54,857 nucleotides of DNA from Sulfobacillus benefaciens (GCA_003023695.1 PXYW01000007.1:121202-176058); one strand, 5' to 3'. Positions 7,942 through 17,903 are shown, numbered from the stretch's first letter. Notes: generated from the sequence alone by a model not told the origin. Numbers and translations are program-made.

Positions 7942-10635
7942 CTACTTGGGTGACGAGGGAACTATATGCCGCATTGGTTTGAGAACGATATCTCGGATTG
8001 CCGCAATCAACTGAACAAAACCCGATGCCAAAATTACCAAGGCCCAATCCGCCCATCCAATCGGGTCGGTTTTAAAAAGCTCACCTAAACTAGGTACATA
8101 AACAATTGCCAATAACATCGCAATTGACGACATCACGGCAGCTACCGCCCATGGATTGGTGAACAACCCTACCTCAAGGAAGCTTTGTTCTTCTGCTCGC
8201 GCATCAAACACATGAAACAACTGACTCATAATCAATGTAGCCAAAGCCATTGTACGCGCTTCGCGCAGCCCCATTCCCAAGGGGCCGGTCGATAGCATGA
8301 ACACAATAAGAGTACTAATCCCGATCAAAATTCCGCGAAAGCCGATCTTGACTCCAAGTCCTCGAGCAAAAATGCTTTCTTTTGGATGACGGGGAGGGCG
8401 GTCCATTACCCCTGGGGCTGCCGGATCCACTCCCAAAGCCATGGCCGGTAGGCCATCGGTGACTAAATTGACAAATAAGATTTGAATTGGCAGCAGCGGC
8501 AAAGGTAACCCCATAAATGCTGCCAAAAACATGACCAAGACCTCGCCGACATTGCACGATAACAGATACCGAATAAATTTTCGGATGTTGTCGTAAATAG
8601 CACGGCCCTCGCGAATGGCTCGGATAATGGTGGCAAAGTTGTCATCGGTTAGGATCATTGCTGAAGCCTCTTTGGTAACATCGGTGCCCGAAATTCCCAT
8701 AGCAACGCCAATATCTGCTTCCTTAACAGCAGGCGCGTCATTGACCCCATCGCCGGTCATCGCCACCACTTCTCCCCGCGCTTTCCAAGCACGAACCACG
8801 CGCAGTTTGTGCGGCGGAGACACCCGCGCGTAAACGCGAATTTTATCCACACGTTCTACCAACTCTTCGTCACTCATGGCATCCAAATCGCGTCCAGTAA
8901 TGATTTCGTCACCAGGCTCCATCATCCCTAACTGATTGGCAATGGCCCGGGCCGTATGGGGGTGGTCTCCCGTAATCATTACCGTTCTTACACCAGCATG
9001 ACGGGCTTGACCAATCGCCGCAATCACCTCTGGCCTCGGCGGGTCCATCATTCCCATCAAACCCAGAAATACCAGATCATGTTCCGCACTGGACAGATCT
9101 TCCGAGCTGGCCATTGGACGATACGCCACGGCCAATACTCTTAATGCCATGTCAGCCATGTCTTCATTCACTTGAGAAAATTCGTGACGCATTTTCATGT
9201 CGAGTGACATGACTTGGCCCTGGTGCTGATAAAAGCGGCAAAGCCTTAACACCACATCAGGAGCGCCTTTGACATAAATAAGAGATTGATTTTGTCTATT
9301 CTGCACCCCAACGGCCATACGTTGCCGATCTGATTCGAAAGGAATTTCCTCAAACCGCCGGAAATTTTGTTTGACATCCGATGGTTTTACTCCTCCTTCC
9401 ACGGCTCCCCAGAGCATGGCCAACTCCGTAGGATCACCTTGGCCACTGGCTCCATCATTTTCCGGACTTTCGTTACCAATTATTGCGTTATTGCACAATA
9501 CGGCTCCTTGCATGAGGTGTTCGAAATCGACTCGTTTGGCCTCACTGTGACTTTTGGACTCCATAAAACCACTCTCGTCGCGCTGCCACCGTTGCCCTGA
9601 CACATACATTTGTGTCACCGTCATTCGATTTCGGGTTAGCGTTCCCGTCTTATCCGAACAGACTACTGTAGTACACCCTAATGTCTCAACGGCCGGCAAT
9701 CGACGTACAATGGCATGGGCACGAATCATGCGCTGAACCCCTAGGGCCAAGGCTATGGTGACAATGGCGGGTAGTCCTTCTGGAATAGCTGCCACAGCAA
9801 GGCTGACCCCGGTGAGAAACATTTGATACAGTGGTTCTCCGCGAACTAAGCCAGTCACTACCACGACCGCTACAATGACTAATGACAAAATTACTAGGAT
9901 CTTTCCCAGGTGTTCTAGACGGCGTTGCAATGGTGTCTGATCCTCTACTGCCTCACGAATTAAGTGGGCAATCATTCCCATTTCAGTGTGCATCCCGGTT
10001 TCCACCACCATTGCACGCCCTCGCCCTCGACTAATCACCGTGCCCATGAATACCATGTTTTTCCGGTCTCCCAAAGGCAGCTCAGGATCGCCCAGTGCAG
10101 CAACCTCCTTGGCAACTGCCGAGGATTCTCCGGTCAATGCCGCTTCTTCAGCTTCCATGCCATGGGCCTGCAATAACCGTGCATCAGCTGGAACCACATC
10201 TCCCGCCTCTAATTCGATGACATCGCCAGGAACCAGTTCTTTTGCGGGGATTTCCACCAGGCGTCCTTGACGCCATACCTGTGCCGTTGGGGCAGTCAAT
10301 GCTTTAAGGGTTTCAACGCTCTTCTCCGCACGGTATTCTTGCATGAAACCAAGGATTGCGTTCATGACCACAATGGCCACGATTGTCAGCGCATCGCCAA
10401 TTTCCCCGAGAGCAAAGGAAACCGCAGTAGCTCCTAGTAGGACCAAAACCATAAAGTCTTTAAACTGCGCAAAGAAAATCATCCACGGTGACACCGTAGG
10501 CGCTTCGGCCAAAGCATTGTACCCAATCTCTTCTAAACGCCGGTCGGCTTCGCCAACACTTAACCCTCGTTCTCCATCCGACCGCAATTGAATGGTGATT
10601 TCTTCCGGTTTCAAGGTATGCCATACGTCGGCCAA
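7942..10635 (-). CDS. calcium-translocating P-type ATPase (type IIA)
   Basis: A SERCA/PacL-like cation pump that exports Ca2+ (or related divalent ions) using ATP. All domain marks are present, numbered from TTG 10635: actuator TGES at about 168, PEGLP in M4 at about 285, phosphorylated aspartate in CSDKTGTLT at about 328, hinge TGDGVNDAPAVKEADIG, and M6 NLVTDGLPAMALG. The IIA-type residues in M4 (AAIPEGLP) and M6 favour calcium. Length of about 897 residues fits the family. TTG 10635 is chosen for the GGGGGG-rich ribosome site upstream and because family members begin near W-H-T. The GTG at 10716 would add 27 odd residues. The gene is divergent from lacI. Confidence 0.9.
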   Translation of the reverse strand: MADVWHTLKPEEITIQLRSDGERGLSVGEADRRLEEIGYNALAEAPTVSPWMIFFAQFKDFMVLVLLGATAVSFALGEIGDALTIVAIVVMNAILGFMQEYRAEKSVETLKALTAPTAQVWRQGRLVEIPAKELVPGDVIELEAGDVVPADARLLQAHGMEAEEAALTGESSAVAKEVAALGDPELPLGDRKNMVFMGTVISRGRGRAMVVETGMHTEMGMIAHLIREAVEDQTPLQRRLEHLGKILVILSLVIVAVVVVTGLVRGEPLYQMFLTGVSLAVAAIPEGLPAIVTIALALGVQRMIRAHAIVRRLPAVETLGCTTVVCSDKTGTLTRNRMTVTQMYVSGQRWQRDESGFMESKSHSEAKRVDFEHLMQGAVLCNNAIIGNESPENDGASGQGDPTELAMLWGAVEGGVKPSDVKQNFRRFEEIPFESDRQRMAVGVQNRQNQSLIYVKGAPDVVLRLCRFYQHQGQVMSLDMKMRHEFSQVNEDMADMALRVLAVAYRPMASSEDLSSAEHDLVFLGLMGMMDPPRPEVIAAIGQARHAGVRTVMITGDHPHTARAIANQLGMMEPGDEIITGRDLDAMSDEELVERVDKIRVYARVSPPHKLRVVRAWKARGEVVAMTGDGVNDAPAVKEADIGVAMGISGTDVTKEASAMILTDDNFATIIRAIREGRAIYDNIRKFIRYLLSCNVGEVLVMFLAAFMGLPLPLLPIQILFVNLVTDGLPAMALGVDPAAPGVMDRPPRHPKESIFARGLGVKIGFRGILIGISTLIVFMLSTGPLGMGLREARTMALATLIMSQLFHVFDARAEEQSFLEVGLFTNPWAVAAVMSSIAMLLAIVYVPSLGELFKTDPIGWADWALVILASGFVQLIAAIRDIVLKPMRHIVPSSPK

Positions 10636-10905
10636 GCCCGATCCCCCCTGTCCATCTTCGAGATCAGGGTATGTCCTCAAGGAGTTTGTCAGAACCATCG
10701 GCGACGTGCAGGCCACTACTAAATTGGGCCGCCACCACCTCTTCAGTATGTTTGTTTATCGCTAAGCATGGCCGTCGGGGAATTTCGCTCGTGGCGAAGC
10801 AATTGATGCCATGTATACCCGTCAAAAAACATTCGTGCCTGGCCATAATGACGCACCATTGCTCGAGTTTTTGGAGTGAGCTTGAAATATTTTTTCTACA
10901 CCCTA

Positions 10906-10959
10906 TTCACATTTGGTTGAATTGACATTACAATGAAATCGGTTTCGGAAATCGTTTTC
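10906..10959 (+). promoter_or_regulatory. lacI-family promoter with two tandem operators
   Basis: TTCACA (10906-10911), a 17-bp spacer and TACAAT (10929-10934) form a good sigma-A promoter. Directly downstream are two near-perfect dyads with the central CG typical of LacI-family operators: GAAATCGGTTTC (10935-10946) and GAAATCGTTTTC (10948-10959), 13 bp apart. A repressor bound here would block transcription start, so autorepression of the operon is likely. Confidence 0.65.
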
Positions 10960-10971
10960 GGAGGCATTTTT

Positions 10972-12009
10972 ATGAAACCCAAAGGGATCACCATTGCCGA
11001 TGTTGCACAACGCGCCCAAGTGTCACCAGCCAGTGTCTCACGGTACTTAAATGGAGTTGAAGGCAATCTCTCCGCGGAGACCGCTCAACGCATTGCACAA
11101 GTCATCGAGGATTTGGGCTACCGACCCAATGCTTGGGCCCGCTCTCTAAAGACCCAGCGGAGTGGCCTAATTGCCGCGGTGGTTGCAGACTTATCCAACT
11201 CCTATGTACCTGCGGTACTGCATGGCATCGAAAATATTACCAACAGCGCTGGATTTAGTCTTTTAATCGCCAACGCACAAAACAACCCGGACCACGAATC
11301 CTATCTCGTTGAGCGGTTATTAAATCAACGTGTTGAAGGAATTCTGCTGCAACCCAGTTCCAATAAACTAACACCCTCATTGCGTTCCTTAATTACAAAC
11401 AACATTCCTTTAGTACTCATTGATCGCTTGATGGACGATGTAGATGATTGGGACATGGTTGGGCTCGATAACGCGGGAGCTATGCACCTTGCTTTAAAGC
11501 ATCTCGAGTCGCAAGGCTACCGAAAGATTGTCTACGTTACTGATCCGCCGGATGAAGTCAGTTCACGTCGGGAGCGCGAACAGACCGTCTTGAGTTCCTA
11601 TGCCCAATGGGAGGCTCTTCAGATATTTGTACGCCGAGACAATGATCCCAGCGGACTAATTGCTATTATCGACCAGATGTTAGCACACTCGAACGATGAA
11701 TCCACGGCCGTGGTGTGTAGTAACGCGGTTACCGCTTTGTACGCTGTGAAAGCCATCGAACTGTGTGGCTGTCGAATCCCTCAAGATATGGGACTTATTA
11801 TGATAGACGATCCTGATTGGGCCCCCTTTGTTCTGGGCGGAATTACCAGCGTTGCACAACCCACCTTTGATTTGGGAAACCAGGCAGCGCAACTATTAGT
11901 GGACAAAATTCAACAAACCGGCATCTCCTCTCCATCACATACCCGGCTATCTGGAAGTCTAGTGATACGCCATTCGACTATCAACAGTCACCGATTAAAA
12001 AAGGAGTGA
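10972..12009 (+). CDS. LacI-family transcriptional regulator
   Basis: A 345-residue LacI/GalR-family repressor. The start is ATG 10972, behind GGAGG at a spacing of seven. The in-frame ATG 10933 lies inside the promoter and operators. The N-terminal helix-turn-helix is ITIADVAQRAQVSPASVSRYLNG, the hinge is near residues 50-60 (LGYRPNAWARSLKTQ), and the periplasmic-binding-protein-like sugar domain fills the rest. It begins an operon with an MFS transporter and a 2-hydroxyacid dehydrogenase, so the ligand is probably a sugar acid or related carboxylate. It most likely binds the tandem dyads overlapping its own leader. Confidence 0.92.
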   Translation: MKPKGITIADVAQRAQVSPASVSRYLNGVEGNLSAETAQRIAQVIEDLGYRPNAWARSLKTQRSGLIAAVVADLSNSYVPAVLHGIENITNSAGFSLLIANAQNNPDHESYLVERLLNQRVEGILLQPSSNKLTPSLRSLITNNIPLVLIDRLMDDVDDWDMVGLDNAGAMHLALKHLESQGYRKIVYVTDPPDEVSSRREREQTVLSSYAQWEALQIFVRRDNDPSGLIAIIDQMLAHSNDESTAVVCSNAVTALYAVKAIELCGCRIPQDMGLIMIDDPDWAPFVLGGITSVAQPTFDLGNQAAQLLVDKIQQTGISSPSHTRLSGSLVIRHSTINSHRLKKE

Positions 12010-12015
12010 TCTGCC

Positions 12016-13293
12016 ATGGGATCCACGGGAGCTCGCCAGCGGTGGGCACGATTGATTCCCGTTATTTTTATCGTGTATAGCTTGGCATATGTTGACCGGG
12101 CCAATTTCGGCTTCGGAGCTGCAGCTGGATTGTCCAAAACTTTGCATATCACATCGAGTACCACGGCACTACTGGGATCGTTGTTCTTTTTGGGCTATTT
12201 CTTTTTTCAAATCCCCGGCGCACACTACGCCGAAAAACGCAGCGCCAAACGGATCGTGTTTTGGGGCATGATATTGTGGGGAATTTTGGCATCACTCACG
12301 GGCCTATTGTCTAGTGTAACCTGGCTCATGATCGATAGATTGCTGCTAGGCGTGGTGGAAAGTGTCTTATTCCCATCCTTGTTAGTGTTTAATACCCATT
12401 GGTTTTTGAAACCAGAACGCGCCCGCGCCAATACTTTTTTGATTCTTGGCAATCCCGTTACAGTGCTCTGGATGTCGGTAGTGTCCGGATTTCTGATTGC
12501 CGTTATCGGCTGGCAATGGATGTTCATTTTGGAAGGTATCCCCTCTATCATCATGGCTTTTATTTGGTGGGCTTTGATCAACGATCAGCCCGAGGATGCC
12601 CGGTGGCTAAATGGGGAGCAAAAAAGCCACTTGGCCCATGCACTCGTCGCTGAGCAAAATCAATTTCGAGAAAAACCCCAATATTGGAAGGCATTCCAAT
12701 CGCGGGAAGTATTACTGTTAGCAGGTCAATACTTTTTATGGAGCATTGGGGTATACGGATTCGTCTTGTGGCTTCCTTCGATCGTTAAAGCTGCCTCAGG
12801 CCTCGGTATCGGGCTTACCGGACTTATTAGCGCCATTCCTTACCTCCTTGCCATTGTATTAATGGTATTAGCCTCATATTTTGCGGATAAGCAACTGAAT
12901 CGCAAAATTTATGTCTGGCCCTTTTTGCTTCTAGGTGGGCTAGCACTTTACGGATCATTCGTCATTGGGGTCCATCAATTCATCCCCGCCATGATTTTAT
13001 TAGTGCTCGCAGGTGGGATGATGTATGCCCCTTATGGTCCATTCTTTGCGATTATCCCTGATATTGTTCCGCGAAGCGCGTCCGGCGAATCTATGGCGAT
13101 GATAAACAGCATGGGTGCCTTGGGATCCTTTGTCGGGTCGTATTTCGTAGGATACCTCAACGCAGTCACCGGACGACCTAACGACGGGTTTCTGTTTATG
13201 TCGTTAAGCCTCATTCTTTCCGCCGTTTTAACCATGCTGGTTAAAGCCAAACCGGCTACAGCCACCTCTCGGCCAGCCGATACGGCTATTTAA
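12016..13293 (+). CDS. MFS transporter, anion:cation symporter (ACS) type
   Basis: A 425-residue, 12-helix major facilitator. The start YSLAYVDRANFGFGAAAGL is the ACS-family signature seen in transporters of D-galactonate, tartrate, phthalate and similar organic anions. The second loop motif and the KRIVFWGMILWGILASLTG segment fit the same group. It starts six bases after lacI, with AAGGAG upstream of ATG 12016, and is followed 30 bp later by a D-isomer 2-hydroxyacid dehydrogenase. The operon therefore probably imports a sugar acid or hydroxy-acid under LacI control. The exact substrate is unknown. Confidence 0.87.
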   Translation: MGSTGARQRWARLIPVIFIVYSLAYVDRANFGFGAAAGLSKTLHITSSTTALLGSLFFLGYFFFQIPGAHYAEKRSAKRIVFWGMILWGILASLTGLLSSVTWLMIDRLLLGVVESVLFPSLLVFNTHWFLKPERARANTFLILGNPVTVLWMSVVSGFLIAVIGWQWMFILEGIPSIIMAFIWWALINDQPEDARWLNGEQKSHLAHALVAEQNQFREKPQYWKAFQSREVLLLAGQYFLWSIGVYGFVLWLPSIVKAASGLGIGLTGLISAIPYLLAIVLMVLASYFADKQLNRKIYVWPFLLLGGLALYGSFVIGVHQFIPAMILLVLAGGMMYAPYGPFFAIIPDIVPRSASGESMAMINSMGALGSFVGSYFVGYLNAVTGRPNDGFLFMSLSLILSAVLTMLVKAKPATATSRPADTAI

Positions 13294-13322
13294 CTTAAAT
13301 TTAAGAAAGAAGGCCGCTTGCC

Positions 13323-14300
13323 GTGAAACAACAATATCAATGCCAGACCATCGCGCCGTTAGTTGGCTGGGATAGCACTGCCAGCAAACATGCGTGTTGG
13401 GCGGTAGGCATCCCAGACCAGGACACATTGCCGCGCATTAATGGCCTGATTGTCAATCCGGACTATCCCTTGTCCCGAAGAAGGCTCTTAGAAATGGGGT
13501 CATTAATCGTGGTGTCCGCTTATGGTGTAGGATATGACTACATTGATGTGGAAGCCGCGTCCGAACTGGGAGTGCTAGTCACCCACACGCCGCAAGCGGT
13601 TGTCACAGCTACAGCAGAATTAGGTCTGACATTGGTTGTTTCATTATTACGACACGTAGTGGCACATGACCACGATATTCGTCTTCGTCATCGTTCTGGC
13701 TTGCCTAACCCCCTGTTTGGCCATGCACGAATGGCGCACAACGCCAGTAGCCAAACTGTGGGATTAGTCGGCTATGGACGGATCGGACAACGTCTTCGAC
13801 AATTGCTGGAGGCAGTCGGGTTCCATGTGGCCTATACGCGGGCCCACGGACCACTGCCCCAGCATACTGGGTTCCACACATTAGACCAGCTCATTCAGCT
13901 ATCAGATATTATCGTTTTAGTTGTGCCGCTCACGTCCGCAACCCATCACCTAGTCGACAGCCAATTCCTTTCCCTATGCAAGCCTACCGCCTCTCTAGTC
14001 AACATTAGCCGAGGCGCCGTAGTGGATGAGCAGTCACTAGTAGAGGCGCTTAAATGCGGCGCCCTTGCTGGGGCCGCCTTGGATGTGTATGAATTCGAGC
14101 CTCAAGTAAGCGACGCCCTAATTACCATGCCCCAGGTGATTTTGTCGCCCCATGTTGGTACTTTAACGGAAGAAACGCGGATTCAGATGACGCACGATGC
14201 CGTAGCAAACATTCTTGAAGGACTTGCTGGACGAGCTCAAAATGCCATTAATCCAGACTCGTGGTCGAGAAGACCGACTAAAATTAGCAAAACCAACTAA
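13323..14300 (+). CDS. D-isomer-specific 2-hydroxyacid dehydrogenase
   Basis: A 325-residue NAD(P)-dependent 2-hydroxyacid dehydrogenase. The Rossmann motif GLVGYGRIGQRLRQ is central, and the catalytic elements NISRGAVVDE (Arg), a Glu in DVYEFEP and the His of LSPHVGTLTEE are all present. It reduces a 2-keto acid or oxidises the corresponding hydroxy acid (glyoxylate/hydroxypyruvate or phosphoglycerate type). The GTG start at 13323 has a GAAGG-like site. It is the last gene of the lacI operon, and its TAA overlaps the stop of the convergent acetyltransferase gene. A 12-bp AT palindrome (13294-13305) lies in the gap before it. Confidence 0.88.
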   Translation: MKQQYQCQTIAPLVGWDSTASKHACWAVGIPDQDTLPRINGLIVNPDYPLSRRRLLEMGSLIVVSAYGVGYDYIDVEAASELGVLVTHTPQAVVTATAELGLTLVVSLLRHVVAHDHDIRLRHRSGLPNPLFGHARMAHNASSQTVGLVGYGRIGQRLRQLLEAVGFHVAYTRAHGPLPQHTGFHTLDQLIQLSDIIVLVVPLTSATHHLVDSQFLSLCKPTASLVNISRGAVVDEQSLVEALKCGALAGAALDVYEFEPQVSDALITMPQVILSPHVGTLTEETRIQMTHDAVANILEGLAGRAQNAINPDSWSRRPTKISKTN

Positions 14301-14851
14301 TCTTGGATGGCTTTTGCTTTGGGCTCGCACTCCACTACATCATGCAGTTGGATGACTTGACGACCATAGCGGTTGACAGAATGTAATACGGGTGATTCAA
14401 CTAATACCCGTTCCATAGCGGTTTCATCACAGCGAAACAATTTGCTACAATGAATGCAATCCAAGTAATATTTCGTTGGTACCGTATCTCTGGCAATGAC
14501 AGAAAAACCGCAACGAGAAAAAAATTCGATTTGAGTAGTAAAACTAATGACTTTATGATAACCTGTATCCTCTGCGAGTTTAAGCGCAAATTGCACCAAG
14601 AGCTGCCCCATTCCCTGCCCTTGGTATCCTTTGGCTACAGTTAATGTCCGAATCTCAGCCACATGCGTCTCCAAACGATGAAGGGCTACCACCCCAGCCA
14701 ATTCACCCTCTGCATCAGCCACCACCAATGAGGGCAATGAACGATACAAGGATTCTCGCGTGCGCGGCAACAATGTTCCGTCGTCTACATATTCTTGAAT
14801 CATATTATGAATGACGGGTACATCTGACTCCGTTGCTAAGCGAACAATCAC
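14297..14851 (-). CDS. GNAT acetyltransferase, short ArgA-like (N-acetylglutamate synthase type)
   Basis: A 184-residue GNAT protein that I start at GTG 14851, where AAGGAGG is seven bases upstream. The acetyl-CoA pocket motif is GYQGQGMGQLLVQFA. The C-terminal part FFSRCGFSVIAR ... KYYLDCIHCSKLFRCDETAM matches the short, stand-alone N-acetylglutamate synthases (ArgA of the acetyltransferase-only type), with a conserved CxxC-x5-C cluster. It would acetylate glutamate, the first step of arginine synthesis. No other arginine genes lie nearby, so the call rests on motifs only. Confidence 0.72.
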   Translation of the reverse strand: MIVRLATESDVPVIHNMIQEYVDDGTLLPRTRESLYRSLPSLVVADAEGELAGVVALHRLETHVAEIRTLTVAKGYQGQGMGQLLVQFALKLAEDTGYHKVISFTTQIEFFSRCGFSVIARDTVPTKYYLDCIHCSKLFRCDETAMERVLVESPVLHSVNRYGRQVIQLHDVVECEPKAKAIQD

Positions 14852-15189
14852 AATAGCGCCTCCTTCGAATCGTATAAATACTAATCGACGGGGCATATTT
14901 ATGCAATAACTTGTTGTGCTATTTTCAATAATCTTCCCGTCGGTCCTTTGCTAGCGTATCCATGTTAGAGGACCGACCCCCAAGCCGTGGCACCCGAAAG
15001 GCAAGACTAAACTGACATAATTATTGGAATCTGATAGACCCGTTTCCCTCCAGGGCATATCATGGCGTACTCTTGCCGAGCTCCGGGCATGGTGCTAGTG
15101 GAAATAGTCGGTGGCCAGTGCCGAGGCCCACTCACGCCGCTACGGCGGTTCCCGCAGTATCCGCGGTCTGTAGCCGGGGACGTTTATTC
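14852..15189. other. intergenic, GC-rich dyads, no gene
   Basis: This 338-bp gap has unusual composition. The first part is AT-rich and likely holds the acetyltransferase promoter. About 14960-15185 contains GC-rich dyads (for example CGCCG CTA CGGCG near 15136) and repeated GCC/GGC blocks. No open frame looks protein-like. It could be a structured RNA or a remnant of a mobile element, but I cannot name one. Confidence 0.35.
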
Positions 15190-16404
15190 CTAAACTTGCG
15201 GTTGCTCTGGACTCTTTTTTTGAACGTGGGACAATCCCAAAGTGGCTATTAGTCCAAGCGCAGCAAAAGGCAACACGACTGCTAGCTCGATCTGGCTGGA
15301 CGGATGCCAGGACAATGCCAGTCCCATGAAAAAAGGAACCAACACCGCTGAAAGAAATCCCGCCGTATTGGCTACCCCAGATGCTAGTCCTACTGCGTGA
15401 CTTGGGAATCGTTCGCGCACCGCGGCAAACGTCAGGACACTAGCCCCATTAGCCATTCCCAATACCCCAAAAATCAGTCCGAGCACAACCAGTGGCAAAT
15501 GTGTTGGCCATATCACAATGGTCATCCATCCGATCAAATTTATTGCAGCTACAAACCGGTACGGCCTCGCAACCCCTAACCGGTCTGCCAAAAGACCAGC
15601 CACTGGACCCCCAACTAAAGATCCCAGTAACCCGAAACCTAAAAATGTGCCGGCGGCTACTTCGGAAAAATGATAAGCGTGTCTTAGATATGGCACGGCT
15701 AATAAACTGACAAATCCAAGAAAAGGGCCCATAAGACCGAAGTGTGCCAAAGACACCATCACAATACGCCTTCCTGAACCCAATACGTCCCGCCACGGGA
15801 CAATCGCATACTGACCTTTCCAGTCTTGGTGGGCTGGCGTAAGGCGACTAAATATCAGCGCACTTACTCCGGCCAAACCAACCAGAATACTGCCCATGAC
15901 CACGAATGGCATTCGCCATCCTGCCGAGTCGATCCATAAAGCCAACGGCACCGTTGCAACCAATGCTCCCACATTCCCGGCCATAGCGGTAATTCCTAGA
16001 ACGCGGCCAAAAACCCCATAACTAAACCATCGTGCAAGCACAGAGACGATATTGAGCCAGATTAAGGCATCACCAAGTCCTACCACCACCCGTGATGCCA
16101 CTACCATGGCAAAGCTGTGACTTAGCGCAAAGAGCAACGTGCCAACCCCGTCCGCCACCGTACCGATCACCAACAGGCGCTCGGCCCGAAAGTGGGTTCC
16201 CCCTATTGCCACGGGAATTTGCAACACCGCATAGACTAAATATTGTCCCATAGTCATCAAAGACAAAACGGCTGGTGAAATATGAAATAAGGCAAGCAGT
16301 TCCGGCGTCACCAAGCCCGGGGCAGTGCGCTCCATAAAAATAAGCCCATAAATGGCTGCTACAGTGGACAGAATAATTAAAGCATGCGATTTTGAACGTT
16401 CCAT
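15190..16404 (-). CDS. MFS transporter
   Basis: A 404-residue, 12-helix major facilitator. The loop between helices 2-3 (GGTHFRAERLLVIGTVADGVGTLL) and helix 4 (ASRVVVGLGDALIWLN) are typical, and the second half repeats the pattern (GGPVAGLLADRLGVARPYR). Similar proteins export or import small organic anions or drugs. No sugar-specific motif is seen. I start it at ATG 16404 (MERSKSHALI), although no good ribosome site precedes it. An upstream TTG at 16482 would add 26 residues of poor quality. It lies 171 bp downstream of an unknown gene on the same strand. Confidence 0.8.
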   Translation of the reverse strand: MERSKSHALIILSTVAAIYGLIFMERTAPGLVTPELLALFHISPAVLSLMTMGQYLVYAVLQIPVAIGGTHFRAERLLVIGTVADGVGTLLFALSHSFAMVVASRVVVGLGDALIWLNIVSVLARWFSYGVFGRVLGITAMAGNVGALVATVPLALWIDSAGWRMPFVVMGSILVGLAGVSALIFSRLTPAHQDWKGQYAIVPWRDVLGSGRRIVMVSLAHFGLMGPFLGFVSLLAVPYLRHAYHFSEVAAGTFLGFGLLGSLVGGPVAGLLADRLGVARPYRFVAAINLIGWMTIVIWPTHLPLVVLGLIFGVLGMANGASVLTFAAVRERFPSHAVGLASGVANTAGFLSAVLVPFFMGLALSWHPSSQIELAVVLPFAALGLIATLGLSHVQKKSPEQPQV

Positions 16405-16575
16405 AATATAAGCATAGACCAACGATGGCACAATGCACCCAATGACAAAAGATTCACATGGCACACACATGTCTGATTCCAAAAATCAACCACGGCCGCA
16501 ATTCATCACCAGACGAAACACGGTTTGACAGCACTGACACTAGGGCTTCCTAAGGACCATCGGTATCTGGCAGGA

Positions 16576-17694
16576 CTAGGTCCAAATTGTGGCTGCCAAA
16601 TGTTTTAGCCACTCCAAGCGTCGTGTATTGAGTAGACCCAAGTTATAGAAACTAAAGCGTGTGATTCCCATGTCCAATGCCGCAGCAAGCCGCTGTTCGG
16701 CATCATCCAAAGTAGGCACCGCATTTGCAACCAATGTCTGTCCCACAATGATCCGCTCAACACGCCAACCTTTTTGTAATAGCCACTGAATATCATCCTG
16801 AATCTGGACTGGCTCTCCATAACCTAATGAGATGATGTCCCCGTGAAGCGTCGGGCTCGTAGGTATGCCTTCCAACCATGATAGACGTGCAGATCGACCA
16901 AACGAATGGGCAATCACCGCCATCCCCATATGCTGCGTCGAAAACGCCCGATTTACAATGCTTTCCACAGCGTCGGCTCGTCTTTGAATAAACTGCGCCA
17001 CTTGCAGACGTTCCCTTAAATACTGCATCAGTTCGTCACTACTTTCCGAATCGAGTAACTGGTTAATGTCCTGTTGCACCATTTTTCGGAATCCAGGCCA
17101 ATCCATAATTTCTCCAAACCAAGCCTCACATGAGGGACAAAAGCACATGGATAATAAGAAATTCAACAATGGTGTGATAACTACCCCAGAAATCTCATGA
17201 TGACCACCGTGAAAAAGCGGGGTATAGCCGATAGCCTCTAGGTCCAACGTACTAAAGACGCCAACGTCCCCAAGTTGATCAATCATCTGAAAAATCGCGT
17301 CTTGGTTAGCTAACGGACAAGCACTATGCGCTATCGGTTGTCCCCATGCATTAATTACTGGAGCCAGTCCTTGTTGATCATGGCCAATGATTGTCCAACC
17401 TCTTAGACTAATTCCCGCATGAGCCAGCGCGTTACCCAATTCACGGAATAGCATGATCGGCGATATTTTTATTGGCCCTAGGGTCCATGATGACTTGCGA
17501 AAATCAAACAAGGGACCGGACCCCGAGCTAAACAGTTGCGGGTCCCCATTGGCCAGTGATAATATCTGACCACTATGGTAAGTCGTTGCAATGCTTAGCG
17601 AAGTAATCCGGGCTTCCACCACTGTTTCGACAACCTTGTCAATTCCTAACCTGGCAATATCCCATGGGTACGCCCACAAGCTGATTGTTGGCAT
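16576..17694 (-). CDS. unknown protein, possibly TIM-barrel glycosidase-like
   Basis: A 372-residue cytoplasmic protein without signal peptide. Start is ATG 17694 (MPTISLWAYPWDIARLG) with AGGAGA seven bases upstream. The repeated pattern of strands and helices (SLSIATTYHSG, GWTIIGHD, STLDLEAIGYTPLFHGGHHEISG, MAVIAHSFGR, ISLGYGEP, RFSFYNLGLL) suggests a TIM barrel such as those of sugar-processing enzymes. A CFCPSC cysteine cluster at about residue 190 may bind metal. I recall similar uncharacterised proteins near sugar genes, but cannot assign a function. No catalytic pair can be defended. Confidence 0.5.
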   Translation of the reverse strand: MPTISLWAYPWDIARLGIDKVVETVVEARITSLSIATTYHSGQILSLANGDPQLFSSGSGPLFDFRKSSWTLGPIKISPIMLFRELGNALAHAGISLRGWTIIGHDQQGLAPVINAWGQPIAHSACPLANQDAIFQMIDQLGDVGVFSTLDLEAIGYTPLFHGGHHEISGVVITPLLNFLLSMCFCPSCEAWFGEIMDWPGFRKMVQQDINQLLDSESSDELMQYLRERLQVAQFIQRRADAVESIVNRAFSTQHMGMAVIAHSFGRSARLSWLEGIPTSPTLHGDIISLGYGEPVQIQDDIQWLLQKGWRVERIIVGQTLVANAVPTLDDAEQRLAAALDMGITRFSFYNLGLLNTRRLEWLKHLAATIWT

Positions 17695-17903
17695 TTTTAT
17701 GTCTCCTATAGTCACGAGAATTCGGAATAAAACAAATCCCAAGGCCAGGAAGAGATACCTGGCGATACATTCACATAATGTCATACTACGATCTTCTTTC
17801 GGCGTTTGCATGAACTTTTACTCTTGAACAACGCGATTAAAACGTGCATGCTTACCTACATTGAAGAAGGATCTGGCTTTTGTACACGTTAGGAGGATTT
17901 CTC

